A stretch of DNA of 64,000 bases from Algihabitans sp965233705 (GTDB lineage: Bacteria > Pseudomonadota > Alphaproteobacteria > Kiloniellales > DSM-21159): NCBI GenBank assembly GCA_965233705.1, contig CBDDTF010000001.1, forward strand, positions 496,001 to 560,000. Direction: 5' to 3'. Within the stretch, counting starts at the first letter, position 1; every line of letters starts with the position of its first letter. This document shows positions 1 through 8,428 of the stretch, piece after piece. The translations under genes and the position numbers were made by a program. The notes under the pieces are model-generated. The model was given only the letters and a program-made list of their open reading frames with translations, had not been told where the DNA came from and did no database searches.

Positions 1-351
1 GTCGGCATCGCCAGCCGCGCCGCCCTGGGCAAGCCGAACCGCACGGCCTACGCCGCGACCAAGGCCGGGATGATCGGGCTGATCCGCACCTGGGCGCAGG
101 AGCTGGCGCGCGACGGCATCACCTGCAACGCGGTGGCGCCCGGCCCGATCGAGACCGAGCTGTTCCGCACCAACAACCCGCCCGGGGCGCCGCAGACCGT
201 CAAGATTGTGGAGTCGATCCCGGTCGGCCGCATGGGCAGCCCGGCGGAGGTGGCGCGCGCCGTCGCCTTCTTCGCCGCGCCCGAGGCCGGCTTCGTGACC
301 GGCCAGACGCTGTTCGTCTGCGGCGGCGCCTCGCTCGGCGCGCCGGCCTGA
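1..351 (+). CDS. SDR-family oxidoreductase, 3' part (5' end outside window)
   Basis: The reading frame is open from the first base and gives the last 116 residues of a short-chain dehydrogenase/reductase. The catalytic Tyr-x3-Lys pair is visible (YAATK, residues 17-21 of the visible part), followed by the family motif NAVAPGPIETE and a C-terminal GQTLFVCGG strand. The Rossmann nucleotide-binding half lies upstream of the window. These enzymes carry out NAD(P)-dependent oxidation or reduction of alcohols or ketones, and the substrate cannot be read from this part. The next gene starts 12 bp downstream on the same strand, so the two are probably co-transcribed. The surrounding genes suggest acyl-CoA or ketone metabolism (inference). 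Confidence 0.9.
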   Translation, partial: VGIASRAALGKPNRTAYAATKAGMIGLIRTWAQELARDGITCNAVAPGPIETELFRTNNPPGAPQTVKIVESIPVGRMGSPAEVARAVAFFAAPEAGFVTGQTLFVCGGASLGAPA

Positions 352-363
352 GGAGCTTTGCCC

Positions 364-1347
364 ATGCACTACATCGACATCGCCCACCCCGGCGGCCCGG
401 AGGTGCTGGTGCTGCGCGAGGGCCCGGCGCCGGAGCCCGGCCCCGGCGAGGTGCTGATCCGCGTCGCCGCCGCCGGCGTCAACCGTCCCGACCTGCGCCA
501 GCGCCAGGGCAGCTATCCGCCGCCGCCCGGCGCCTCGCCGGTGCCGGGCCTGGAGGTGGCGGGCAGGGTCGCCGCCGTCGGGGCGGAGGTCGACTGGCCG
601 GCGGTCGGCACGGCGGTCTGCGCCCTGACGCCCGGCGGCGGCTATGCCGAGTTCTGCACGGCTCCGGCCGCCCAGTGCCTGCCGATCCCGGCCGGCCTCG
701 ACGACCTTGCCGCCGCGGCGCTGCCCGAGACCCTCTTCACGGTCTGGTACAACCTCTTCATGCGCGCCGGCCTGAAGGCGGGCGAGCGGGTGCTGATCCA
801 CGGCGGCACCTCGGGCATCGGCAGCATCGCGCTGCAACTGGCCGCCGCCTTCGGCGCCACGCCCTACGCCACCGCCGCCGGCGCCGAGAAGTGCGCGGTC
901 TGCCGAAGGCTCGGCGCCGTGCTGGCGGTCGACCGCGAGCGCGCGGACTTCGAGTCGGTCCTGCTGGAGGCCACCGGCGGCGCCGGGGTCGATGTGATCC
1001 TCGACATCGTCGGCGGCGACTACGTGGCGAAGAATCTGCGGCTGCTGGCCACCCACGGCCGGCTCGCCCAGGTCTCCTTCCTCAAGCCCAGCGAGGTGAC
1101 GATCGACGCCAAGCTGCTGATGACCAAGTGCCTGACCTGGACCGGCTCGACCCTGCGCCCGCGCAGCCTGACGGAGAAGGCCGAAATCGCGCGCCAGCTT
1201 CGCCGCGACGTCTGGCCGCTGCTGCAGGCCGGGCGCATCGCGCCGCTGGTGCAGACGAGCGTCCCGCTGGCGCAGGCCGCCGAGGCGCACCGCCTGATGG
1301 AGAGCGGCCGGCTGATCGGCAAGGTCGTGCTGAGCCTGCCGGCCTGA
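364..1347 (+). CDS. Zinc-independent NAD(P)H quinone oxidoreductase (PIG3-like MDR)
   Basis: This 327-residue medium-chain dehydrogenase/reductase lacks the structural and catalytic zinc cysteines. It has a GroES-like N-terminal domain (AGVNRPDLRQRQG near residue 40) and a nucleotide-binding motif HGGTSGIGSIA near residue 145, as in NAD(P)H:quinone oxidoreductases of the PIG3 type. It probably reduces quinones or enones using NADPH. ATG 364 is preferred because AGGAG at 351-355 is well placed for it; an in-frame TTG at 358 is too close. The gene follows the SDR by 12 bp and converges with the DUF35 gene across a 62-bp GC-rich gap. Confidence 0.9.
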   Translation: MHYIDIAHPGGPEVLVLREGPAPEPGPGEVLIRVAAAGVNRPDLRQRQGSYPPPPGASPVPGLEVAGRVAAVGAEVDWPAVGTAVCALTPGGGYAEFCTAPAAQCLPIPAGLDDLAAAALPETLFTVWYNLFMRAGLKAGERVLIHGGTSGIGSIALQLAAAFGATPYATAAGAEKCAVCRRLGAVLAVDRERADFESVLLEATGGAGVDVILDIVGGDYVAKNLRLLATHGRLAQVSFLKPSEVTIDAKLLMTKCLTWTGSTLRPRSLTEKAEIARQLRRDVWPLLQAGRIAPLVQTSVPLAQAAEAHRLMESGRLIGKVVLSLPA

Positions 1348-1409
1348 GTCCTGCGGACCTGCCGCCCGCCGGCTGGGCCCCGGCCGGGCGGCCGCTGGGC
1401 CGGGCGGCG

Positions 1410-1832
1410 TCACGCCGCCGGCTGGGGCACGAACTTGGTGCCGTAGCGGACCACGCCTTCCTGGTCGTAGAGGCGGCGCACCTCGGCGCGCAGCGGTGTG
1501 CCGATCGCCAGGCTGTCGGGGTCGGCGTCGGCGATCTGGGCGATGATTCGCGGCCCCTCGCGCAGCTCGACCACGCCGACCACGATGGTGCCGGTCATGG
1601 TCTGCTGGTCGTCGAACTCCGCCGGGGCGCCGCCGCGCGCGATCACCGTGAAGGTGTAGAGGCGACCCTCGCCCGACAGCGCCTCGACGGCGAAGTCGGT
1701 ACCGCCGCAGCCGGGGCACTGCGGACGCTGCGGGTAGATCAGCGTGTCGCAGCCCCGGCAGCGCGCCGCCTCGAGCCGCAGACGCTGGCCCAGGCTGGCG
1801 CCGAACATCGGCAGGGAGATGTAGGAGCTCAT
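1410..1832 (-). CDS. DUF35 / Zn-ribbon OB-fold acyl-CoA-associated protein
   Basis: The 140-residue protein has an N-terminal rubredoxin-like zinc ribbon with all four ligands (C25, C28, C39, C42) followed by an OB-fold domain. This is the DUF35 architecture. In archaea, DUF35 proteins bridge acetoacetyl-CoA thiolase and HMG-CoA synthase and bind CoA. Here the gene is the last of a thiolase / HMGCS-like / DUF35 operon and overlaps the preceding stop by 4 bp (ATGA), so the trio probably forms a comparable complex (inference). Its own enzymatic activity is not expected. Confidence 0.9.
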   Translation of the reverse strand: MSSYISLPMFGASLGQRLRLEAARCRGCDTLIYPQRPQCPGCGGTDFAVEALSGEGRLYTFTVIARGGAPAEFDDQQTMTGTIVVGVVELREGPRIIAQIADADPDSLAIGTPLRAEVRRLYDQEGVVRYGTKFVPQPAA

Positions 1833-2857
1833 GCCGTGCCTCCGAAGCGGCTGGAAAGCATGCGCCGGTGGCGCAGGTAGTCGAGGTAGCCGACCTCGCG
1901 GCCGGCCGCCGCGCAGGCCGCCAGGCTGCGCCCGTCCGCCGGCGCGCCGCGCGGCCCGGCCGTCAGCTCCAGGGCCGTGCCGCCGCCGCCCAATGCCACC
2001 GCCAGGACCGTCTCGCCCGGCGCGGACCGGTCCAGCGCGTCGCAGAGCGCCAGCGGCGCCAGCGCGGCGCCGCAGTCGCCGATCTCGGCCCAGGGCGCGG
2101 AAAGCGCCGCCGCCTCCAGGCCCAGCGCCTTGGGCGCGCGCCGCAGGGCGGCGGCGTCGCCGCCGAAGGCCAGCCGCGCCGGCACGCCCGCCGGCTCCGC
2201 CCAGGCGCCCAGGGCGGCGCGCAGGTCGTGCAACACCGGCCCGACGTCGTCGCTGCGCAGCTCCAGGTCCAGCAGGCCGGCCTCGCCGCGCCGGCGCAGG
2301 CGCCGGCCGAAGGTCTCGCGGCTGACGCCGCGGCAGCGCCGCACCTGCGCCACCGGCGCCTCCGGCCCGACCAGAAAGGCCGCGGCCCCGGCCCCCAGGG
2401 CATGCTCGTAGGGCGCGTCGGCCGGCGCGGCCGGCGCGTCGGCGGCGAGCGCCAGGGCCCGGCGGCCCGGGTTGGCCAGGCAGAACTCCCAGGCCGCCGC
2501 CAGCGCCTGCAGCCCGGCCTGGGGCGAGCCGCCCAGTTCGACGACCCGCAGGTCGCGCCGCGCCGTCAGGGCACTTACGACCGAGGCGGCCGCCGGCTTT
2601 TCCTCGTAGGGCAGGCTGGTCGCGCCGAGGAAGAGCGCGTCGATCCGCTCGGCCGCGTCTGCGTCGGCCCGCGCCAGGGCGGCGCGGGCGGCGGCGACCG
2701 CGAGGGTCACCGCGTCCTCGTCGTAGGCGCAGAAGGCCTTGCGCTGCAGGCCCCGCGCCTGGCAGCCGCCCCAGGCCTGCGCGTAGGCCGCCGCCGGCAG
2801 GCGCAGGCTGGGCAGCGCCGGGGCGTAGGCCAGCAGTCCGATCTCCGTCGTCGCCAT
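1829..2857 (-). CDS. HMG-CoA synthase / KAS III-like thiolase-fold protein lacking catalytic residues
   Basis: This 342-residue thiolase-superfamily protein resembles archaeal-type HMG-CoA synthase: it keeps a GATSLPYEEKPAA segment (residues 78-90) that matches the family's GxESxPYxxKP motif. The key residues appear lost. The motif Glu is Thr80, the nucleophile region reads ELGGSPQAG (residues 107-115) with no Cys, and the region where the catalytic His is expected (near AFGGDAAALRR) has none. A scaffold or regulatory role in a complex with the neighbouring thiolase and DUF35 protein is more likely than condensation chemistry (inference from residues). A strong GGAGGGCGGC ribosome site precedes the start. 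The gene overlaps the DUF35 gene by 4 bp. Confidence 0.8.
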   Translation of the reverse strand: MATTEIGLLAYAPALPSLRLPAAAYAQAWGGCQARGLQRKAFCAYDEDAVTLAVAAARAALARADADAAERIDALFLGATSLPYEEKPAAASVVSALTARRDLRVVELGGSPQAGLQALAAAWEFCLANPGRRALALAADAPAAPADAPYEHALGAGAAAFLVGPEAPVAQVRRCRGVSRETFGRRLRRRGEAGLLDLELRSDDVGPVLHDLRAALGAWAEPAGVPARLAFGGDAAALRRAPKALGLEAAALSAPWAEIGDCGAALAPLALCDALDRSAPGETVLAVALGGGGTALELTAGPRGAPADGRSLAACAAAGREVGYLDYLRHRRMLSSRFGGTA

Positions 2858-2866
2858 GCCGCCCTC

Positions 2867-4039
2867 CTACTCCGCCGCCTTGAGGATGTGGACGGCGACG
2901 CTGCCGCCCGAGCCGCCGACGTTGTGGGCCAGGCCGTAGCGCGCGTCGGCGATCTGGCGCTCCGGCGTCTGCGCGGTGCCGCGCAGTTGATGCACCAGCT
3001 CGTAGATCTGTCCGGTGCCGGTGGCGCCGATGGGATGGCCCTTGCCGATCAACCCGCCCGAGCCGTTGACCGGCAGGCGCCCGCCGCGCGCCGTCACCCC
3101 CTGCTCGACCCAGCCGCCGGCCTCCGCCTCGCTGCAGAAGCCCAGGTCGGCGTAGGCCAGGATCTCGGCGATGGTGAAGCAGTCGTGCACCTCGGCCAGG
3201 TCGATCGCCTCGGGGCCGATGCCGGCCTGGCCGTAGGCCTGGCGCGCCGCCTTGCGTGCCGCCGGCAGGCGGGTGAGGCTGGGGCGGTCGTGAATCGCCA
3301 CGTAGTCGGTGCCGGCGCCGCTGCCGACCACCTCGACCGGCCGGTCGGTGAAGTCGCGCGCGATCTCCCAGTCGCAGAGCACCGCCAGGGAGGCGCCGTC
3401 GGTGATGCCGCAGGCGTCGGCCAGGCAGAAGGGCGCCGCCAGGTTGGGCGCCGCCAGCGCCTGCTCCAGACCCATGGCCTTGCGCGTCTGTGCCTTGGGG
3501 TTGGCCACGGCATGGCCGCGGTTCTTCACCGCCACGCCGGTGATCTGCCCCTTGGTGGTGCCGAACTCGTGCATGTGGCGGCGCGCCATCATGGCGTAAA
3601 TGCCGGGGAAGTTGGTGCCGGCCAGCCGCTCCCACTCCACGTCGCCGGACACGCCCAGCCAGGCCCGGTTCCGCTCGCGCGGCAGGTCGGACATCTTCTC
3701 GATGCCGCCCGCCACCGCGATCCGCGCCGCGCCCGAGGCGACGGCGTGGACGGCGTCGCGAAAGGCGAAGCCCGAGGAGGCGCAGGCGTTCTCCACATGC
3801 CGGCCCGAGGCCCCGATCATCCCGGCGCTCTCCAGCATCAGCGGCGCGAAGTTGCCGAGCTGGGAGCCGCCGGTCGACAGGCTGCCGATGTAGGCCTCCT
3901 CCACCTCGCGCGGGTCCAGCCCCTTGGGCACGTCGGCCAGGGCGGCGCGCGCCGCCTCGGAAAACAGCGACTTCAGGCTGCGTTCGGGCTCCAGGCCGTA
4001 GGCCGTCTGGCCGACGCCGATCACGGCGACACGTTTCAT
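2867..4039 (-). CDS. Thiolase (SCP-x / acetyl-CoA acyltransferase type)
   Basis: The 390-residue protein begins MKRVAVIGVGQT and has the nucleophilic Cys at C86 in ENACASSG. A C-terminal GKGHPIGATGTGQ motif carries the catalytic His. These are hallmarks of SCP2-type thiolases, which cleave or form 3-ketoacyl-CoAs. The start at 4039 is chosen because conserved homology begins there; an in-frame ATG 24 bp upstream adds only unconserved residues. It is the first gene of the thiolase / HMGCS-like / DUF35 operon. Its upstream region carries TGCRAAAC-like half-sites that also occur upstream of the ACAD gene at 5308. Confidence 0.92.
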   Translation of the reverse strand: MKRVAVIGVGQTAYGLEPERSLKSLFSEAARAALADVPKGLDPREVEEAYIGSLSTGGSQLGNFAPLMLESAGMIGASGRHVENACASSGFAFRDAVHAVASGAARIAVAGGIEKMSDLPRERNRAWLGVSGDVEWERLAGTNFPGIYAMMARRHMHEFGTTKGQITGVAVKNRGHAVANPKAQTRKAMGLEQALAAPNLAAPFCLADACGITDGASLAVLCDWEIARDFTDRPVEVVGSGAGTDYVAIHDRPSLTRLPAARKAARQAYGQAGIGPEAIDLAEVHDCFTIAEILAYADLGFCSEAEAGGWVEQGVTARGGRLPVNGSGGLIGKGHPIGATGTGQIYELVHQLRGTAQTPERQIADARYGLAHNVGGSGGSVAVHILKAAE

Positions 4040-4066
4040 GCGAAACCTCGTTTTACCATGCAAAAC
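4039..4066. promoter_or_regulatory. Candidate IclR-type operator half-sites upstream of thiolase
   Basis: TGCGAAAC at 4039-4046 and TGCAAAAC at 4059-4066 are two direct half-sites 20 bp apart. The second is part of an inverted GTTTT-N7-AAAAC at 4050-4066. The same TGCRAAAC word occurs in the 5195-5245 sites. A role as operator for the IclR protein encoded at 4195-5037 is inferred from position and repetition only. Confidence 0.4.
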
Positions 4067-4194
4067 AAGGCTGCCCGAAACCGCCCCGGCCTTTCAAGCC
4101 TCGCGCGGGCGGTAGCTGCCATGTCGAAAGGTCAGGCCGCGGCGGCCAGCCGCCGGGACCGGGCGTCGCCAGCGGACACGCGCCGCCGGCGCGC

Positions 4195-5037
4195 TCAGCG
4201 CAGGCCCTGGCGGAGGTAGTCGGCCTCGATGGCGCGGCGCATGCCGACCAGGCGCGGGCCCAGCTCCTCGCGCAGCTTCGCCTCGGTCAGCACGAAGGTC
4301 GGGCCGCCGACGTTGAAGGCGTAGACCGTCTGCCCGTCGGGGGCGAGGAAGGCGGTGCCGGCGCCGTTGATGTCGGGCAGCCAGCTTCCCAGGCCCAGGC
4401 AGAAGCCGGTGTCGGCGATTTCCTTCTCCGCCTCGGCGATCTGCTTCTTGATCCGCGGCCAGTCCTTGCCCTCGGCCGCCTTGACGGCGTCGAGCACCTG
4501 GCGGCGCGAGGCCTCCGGCGCCGCGGCCAGCCAGGCCCAGCCCATGGCGCTGCGCGCCAGCGGCAGGCGGCTGCCGATGTCCTGATGCAGGATCACCTGG
4601 CTGACCGCGCGCTGCAGCTCGATGTAGACCATGCTCAGCCGGTCTCGATCGCCCAGCGCCACCGTCCCGCGCGAGGCGGTCGCCATCTCCTGCATGTGCG
4701 GGCGGGCGACCTCGCGGATCGCCAGGCTGGCGAGATAGGCCTGGTTGATCCCCAGCACGCCGGAGCCCAGGCGGTAGCGCTCGAGCTTCGGCACGTACTT
4801 CAGGTAACCCAGCCGGGTCAGGGTGTAGGTGATGCGCGAGACGGTCGGCTTGGGCAGGCCGGTGCGCGCGGCGATCTCCTGGTTGCCCAGCAGCGGGTCG
4901 GCGGAATCGAAGGCGCGCAGCACCTCGAAGCCGCGCGCCAGGGCGGTGATGAACTGGCGGTCCTTGGCACCCGCCCCGTCCTCGCCCAGGCCGCCGTCGA
5001 CCAGCACTTCGTCCTGCCAGTTGCGTCTGGTGCTCAT
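4195..5037 (-). CDS. IclR-family transcriptional regulator
   Basis: The 280-residue protein has an N-terminal winged helix-turn-helix (GNQEIAARTGLPKPTVSRITYTL, about residues 50-75) and a C-terminal IclR effector-binding domain that includes a DINGAGTAFLAP segment. IclR proteins usually control nearby catabolic operons in response to a small-molecule effector. It lies between the thiolase operon (same strand, 155 bp downstream) and the divergent acyl-CoA dehydrogenase gene, and repeated palindromes flank it. Start ATG 5037 has a GGGAGAGG ribosome site. The effector is unknown; a CoA thioester or the free acid is plausible (inference). Confidence 0.93.
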   Translation of the reverse strand: MSTRRNWQDEVLVDGGLGEDGAGAKDRQFITALARGFEVLRAFDSADPLLGNQEIAARTGLPKPTVSRITYTLTRLGYLKYVPKLERYRLGSGVLGINQAYLASLAIREVARPHMQEMATASRGTVALGDRDRLSMVYIELQRAVSQVILHQDIGSRLPLARSAMGWAWLAAAPEASRRQVLDAVKAAEGKDWPRIKKQIAEAEKEIADTGFCLGLGSWLPDINGAGTAFLAPDGQTVYAFNVGGPTFVLTEAKLREELGPRLVGMRRAIEADYLRQGLR

Positions 5038-5194
5038 GGCCTCTCCCTCTCCCCGAACCCGGCCCGCGCCGCCCTGCACCACCGCCTGCGGGCGCCGCCT
5101 GCGGCACGCCCCAGCGGCGAATCCCCAAGCGACAGACCCCGGCTACAGCCCCAGGCGGCGGGCCCACCGACTGCAATCCAAGTCTAGCGGTTAA

Positions 5195-5245
5195 TTTCGC
5201 CAAGCGAAACTTCGATTGTTCTGCTGTGCAAAACTAGTTTTTGCA
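5195..5245. promoter_or_regulatory. Two palindromic candidate IclR operators in the iclR/acd divergent region
   Basis: TTTCGC-CAA-GCGAAA (5195-5209, 6-bp arms) and TGCAAAACTAGTTTTTGCA (5227-5245, 7-bp arms) are perfect inverted repeats in the 270-bp region between the iclR gene and the acyl-CoA dehydrogenase gene. The first has the same arms and 3-bp spacing as the site at 8429. They lie 60-110 bp upstream of the acyl-CoA dehydrogenase start, a sensible place for repression or activation. Confidence 0.5.
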
Positions 5246-5307
5246 TTTGTTGATCCCGGCGCCCGCCTTGCCTAGCATGCGCGCTCCACGCAGCCGGAGC
5301 GCAAGCG

Positions 5308-6480
5308 ATGCCCCTGGACGAAGGCCTGATCCGCGAACTGACCGAGACCGTGCGCCGCGTCGTCGACGACCGGCTGATCCCGGCCGAGGAGGAGGTGGTC
5401 GCCAGCGACCGCATCCCCGAGGAGATCCGCGCGCTGCTGCGCGAGCTCGGCCTGTTCGGCATCTCCGTGCCCGAGGCCTACGGCGGGCTGGGCCTGCCGC
5501 TGGAGGCCGAGGTGGAGATCCTTTTCGAGCTCTGCCGCGCCTCGGTCGCCTTCCGCTCGGCGCTGGGCACCAACAACGGCATCGGCTCCCAGGGACTCGT
5601 GATCGACGGCACCGAAGCGCAGAAGCGGCACTACCTGCCGCGCATCGCCTCGGGCGAGCTGATCGCCTCCTTCTGCCTGACCGAGCCGGACGCCGGCTCC
5701 GACGCCGCGTCGCTGCGCTGCGTGGCGCGCCAGGACGGCGAGGATTTCCTGATCTCCGGCACCAAGCGCTACATCACCAACGCGCCGGAAGCCGGCCTCT
5801 TCACCGTGATGGCCCGCAGCGAGCCCGACCGGCCCGGCGCCGGCGGCATCTCCGCCTTTCTGGTCGAAGCCGACACCCCGGGGATCACCGTCGGCCCCTG
5901 GGACCGCAAGATGGGCCAGCGCGGCGCCCACACCGCCGACGTGGTCTTCGACGAGGTGCGCGTGCCGGCCACGGCGATCATCGGCGGGCCGGACAAGCGC
6001 GGCCAGGGCTTCAAGACGGCGATGAAGGTGCTCGACCGCGGCCGCATTCACCTGGCCGGGGTCTGCGTCGGCGCGGCCGAGCGGCTGCTGCAGGAAGCGC
6101 TCGGCTACGCCCTGGAGCGCCGGCAGTTCGGCCAGCCGGTCGCCCAGTTCCAGCTCGTCCAGGCACTGCTGGCCGACAGCAAGGCGGAGCTTTACGCCGC
6201 GCGCTGCATGACCCAGGACGCGGCGCGGCGGCTCGACGCCGGCGAGCGCATCCCCATGCTGGCCGCCTGCTGCAAGATGTTCGCCAGCGAGATGGTCGGC
6301 CGCGTCGCCGACCGGGCGGTGCAGGTTCACGGCGGCGCCGGCTACATGGCCGACTACCCGGTCGAGCGGCTCTACCGCGACGCCCGGCTGTTCCGGATCT
6401 ACGAGGGCACCACCCAGATCCAGCAGCTCGTGATCGCCCGCCAGATGATCCGCGAGGCCGAGGCCGCGCTCGGACGCTGA
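5308..6480 (+). CDS. Acyl-CoA dehydrogenase
   Basis: This 390-residue FAD-dependent acyl-CoA dehydrogenase has the expected order of motifs: EAYGGLGLP near residue 56, CLTEPDAGSDAASL near 123 and RQFGQPVAQFQ near 272. The C-terminal IYEGTTQIQQ carries the usual catalytic Glu (E366). It would introduce a 2,3-double bond into an acyl-CoA and pass electrons to ETF. A 75-bp stretch (5568-5642) is identical at 74 positions to part of the paralogue at 44263-45417. It is followed after 55 bp by a crotonase gene. The start has a GGAGC ribosome site. The substrate is unknown. Confidence 0.93.
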   Translation: MPLDEGLIRELTETVRRVVDDRLIPAEEEVVASDRIPEEIRALLRELGLFGISVPEAYGGLGLPLEAEVEILFELCRASVAFRSALGTNNGIGSQGLVIDGTEAQKRHYLPRIASGELIASFCLTEPDAGSDAASLRCVARQDGEDFLISGTKRYITNAPEAGLFTVMARSEPDRPGAGGISAFLVEADTPGITVGPWDRKMGQRGAHTADVVFDEVRVPATAIIGGPDKRGQGFKTAMKVLDRGRIHLAGVCVGAAERLLQEALGYALERRQFGQPVAQFQLVQALLADSKAELYAARCMTQDAARRLDAGERIPMLAACCKMFASEMVGRVADRAVQVHGGAGYMADYPVERLYRDARLFRIYEGTTQIQQLVIARQMIREAEAALGR

Positions 6481-6535
6481 GGCGCAGCGCGCCCCACCTC
6501 CTCCCGCCGGACCCGCCGCAACGAAGGACGCCGCC

Positions 6536-7378
6536 ATGCCCGCCAGCCCCGCCTCGCCCCCCGACGGCCCGGACGCCGCCGCCGCTGCCCAGGAGACGAC
6601 GCCGGAGGAGCCGCCCGTCCTGGTCGCGTGGCGCGGCGCCGTCTGCCTGCTGACCCTCAACGAGCCGGCGCGACGCAACGCCCTCTCGCTGCCCATGCGC
6701 GAGGCGCTGCACGACCGCCTGGCCGAGGCCCTGGCCGATCCCGCGGTGCGCGTGGTGGTCATCACCGGCGCCGAGGGGCGGTTCTGCGCCGGCGGCGACC
6801 TGCGCTCCATGGCGGGCGTCACCGCGCCGGCCGCGCGCGACCGCCTGCGCCGCGCCCATCGCCTCGTGCGCCTGATCCTGCGCGGCGACAAGCCGGTGAT
6901 CGCCGCCGTCGAGGGCGACGCCGCCGGCGCCGGCCTGTCGCTGGCCGCCGCCTGCGACCTGGTGATCGCGGCCGAGGACGCCCGCTTCATCGCCGCCTTC
7001 GACAAGGTCGGCCTGCTGCCGGACCTGGGCGCCCTCTGGACCGTGCCGGCGCGCATCGGCAGCGGCGCGGCCCGCCGCCTGCTGCTGCTCGGCGAGACCT
7101 TCGACGGCCCGACCGCCGCCGCCTGCGGGCTGGTCGACCGCCTGGCGGCGCCCGGCGCGGTGCTGGAGGAGGCGCTGGCCGCGGCCGAGCGGCTGGCCCG
7201 GGGCGCGCCGCTGGCGATCGCCGGCGTCAAGGCCCTGCTGGCGCGCGCGCCGCAGTCCCTCGACGCGCTGCTCGACAGCGAGGCCGAGGCCCAGGCCGTG
7301 CTCTTCGCCAGCGACGACTTTGCCGAGGGCCGCCAGGCCTTTCTGGACAAGCGCAAGCCCCGCTTCGAGGGCCGCTGA
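6536..7378 (+). CDS. Enoyl-CoA hydratase/isomerase family protein (crotonase fold)
   Basis: The 280-residue protein has the crotonase signature: NEPARRNALS near residue 42, an oxyanion-hole segment FCAGGDLRSM near 83 and an EGDAAGAGLSLAAACDL helix near 125. The second catalytic position reads KVGLLPDLG, with Asp where classical hydratases have Glu. That pattern is typical of PaaG-like and other enoyl-CoA isomerases, so isomerase activity is at least as likely as hydration. About 30 N-terminal residues rich in Ala and Pro precede the fold. The gene follows the acyl-CoA dehydrogenase by 55 bp on the same strand and probably acts on its product. Confidence 0.9.
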   Translation: MPASPASPPDGPDAAAAAQETTPEEPPVLVAWRGAVCLLTLNEPARRNALSLPMREALHDRLAEALADPAVRVVVITGAEGRFCAGGDLRSMAGVTAPAARDRLRRAHRLVRLILRGDKPVIAAVEGDAAGAGLSLAAACDLVIAAEDARFIAAFDKVGLLPDLGALWTVPARIGSGAARRLLLLGETFDGPTAAACGLVDRLAAPGAVLEEALAAAERLARGAPLAIAGVKALLARAPQSLDALLDSEAEAQAVLFASDDFAEGRQAFLDKRKPRFEGR

Positions 7379-7384
7379 CCCCGG

Positions 7385-8377
7385 CTACAATGCGGCCGTG
7401 GGAGTCTTCGGCGCGCCGGCGGCCGCGCGCAGGCGCCGGTCGAAGGGATCGGCCGCCGTGGCCGCGCCGGCCGCCAGGTACTCGCGCGCCAGTCGCGCGA
7501 CCAGCTCGGCGACGCCCGGCACGTCGGCGACCGTGCCCACGCCCTGGCCGGCGCCCCAGATGTCCTTCCAGCGCTTGGGCCGCTTCTCGTGGTCGGCGAC
7601 GGCCACCTGATCGAGCGGCGGCAGGTTGTCGGGATCGAGCCCGCAACGCTCGATCGAGGGGCGCAGGTAGTTGCCGTGCACGCCGGTGAAGGCCGGCGTG
7701 TAGACGATGTCGGCCGCCGTCGAGTCGACGATCATCCGCTTGTAGTCCTCGCTGACCTCGGCCTCGCGGCTGGCGATGAAGCGCGTGCCCATGTAGGCGA
7801 GATCGGCGCCCAGCACCCGCGCGGCGCGCACCGCCTGGCCCGAGCCGATCGCGCCGGCGAGCACCAGGGTGCCGTCGAATTCGGCGCGCACCTCGGGCAG
7901 CAGGGCGAAGGGGCTGAGCGTGCCGGCATGGCCGCCGGCGCCGCTGGCCACCAGAATCAGGCCGTCGACGCCGCTTTTGATCGCCCGGCGGGCGTGGCGC
8001 AGGTTGACCACGTCGTGGAACACCAGGCCGCCGTAAGCGTGAACCCGCTCGACCACCGCGTCGGGCGCGCCCACGGAGGTGACGACGAAGGGCACCCGGT
8101 GGGCCACCACCGTCGCCAGGTCCTGCTCCAGGCGCGGGTTGGAGCGGTGCACGATCAGGTTGACGCCGTAGGGCGCCGCCTCGGCGTCCAGCGCCGTCTC
8201 GATCCGCTCCAGCCAGCGCCCCAAGGCCTCGGCCGGGCGGGCGTTGAGCGCCGGGAAGGTCCCGGCGATGCCGGCCCGGCACTGGGCGATCACCAGCTCG
8301 GGCGAGGAGATCAGGAACAGCGGCGCGCCGATCACCGGCAGACGCAAGCGCTCGGCAAAGCTCTCAGGCAGGGGCAT
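7385..8377 (-). CDS. Nitronate monooxygenase / 2-nitropropane dioxygenase-like flavoprotein
   Basis: The 330-residue TIM-barrel flavoprotein contains PVIGAPLFLIS at the N terminus, VDGLILVASGAGGHAG near residue 145 and a phosphate-binding AGAIGSGQAVRAARVLGADLAYMGTR region typical of the FMN-dependent NMO family. The family oxidises alkyl nitronates; many homologues near acyl-CoA genes have unknown substrates. ATG 8377 follows a GAGGTG ribosome site, while an in-frame GTG at 8383 is less likely. The gene converges with the crotonase gene with a 6-bp gap. A TTTCGC-AAT-GCGAA palindrome lies about 50 bp upstream. Confidence 0.88.
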   Translation of the reverse strand: MPLPESFAERLRLPVIGAPLFLISSPELVIAQCRAGIAGTFPALNARPAEALGRWLERIETALDAEAAPYGVNLIVHRSNPRLEQDLATVVAHRVPFVVTSVGAPDAVVERVHAYGGLVFHDVVNLRHARRAIKSGVDGLILVASGAGGHAGTLSPFALLPEVRAEFDGTLVLAGAIGSGQAVRAARVLGADLAYMGTRFIASREAEVSEDYKRMIVDSTAADIVYTPAFTGVHGNYLRPSIERCGLDPDNLPPLDQVAVADHEKRPKRWKDIWGAGQGVGTVADVPGVAELVARLAREYLAAGAATAADPFDRRLRAAAGAPKTPTAAL

Positions 8378-8428
8378 GGGCACCTCGAAACCGCAAAGGC
8401 TCGGTGCAGCAGACCACAGCCGCCACTA

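Noticed and set aside
1348..1409. GC-rich inverted repeats between convergent genes as a rho-independent terminator
   Set aside because: No T tract on either strand; GC-rich dyads are common by chance at this base composition.
1410..3635. A 741-codon minus-strand open frame spanning DUF35, the HMGCS-like gene and part of the thiolase gene
   Set aside because: Only its last 140 codons are real (DUF35). The rest is an out-of-frame read through two well-supported genes in GC-rich DNA.
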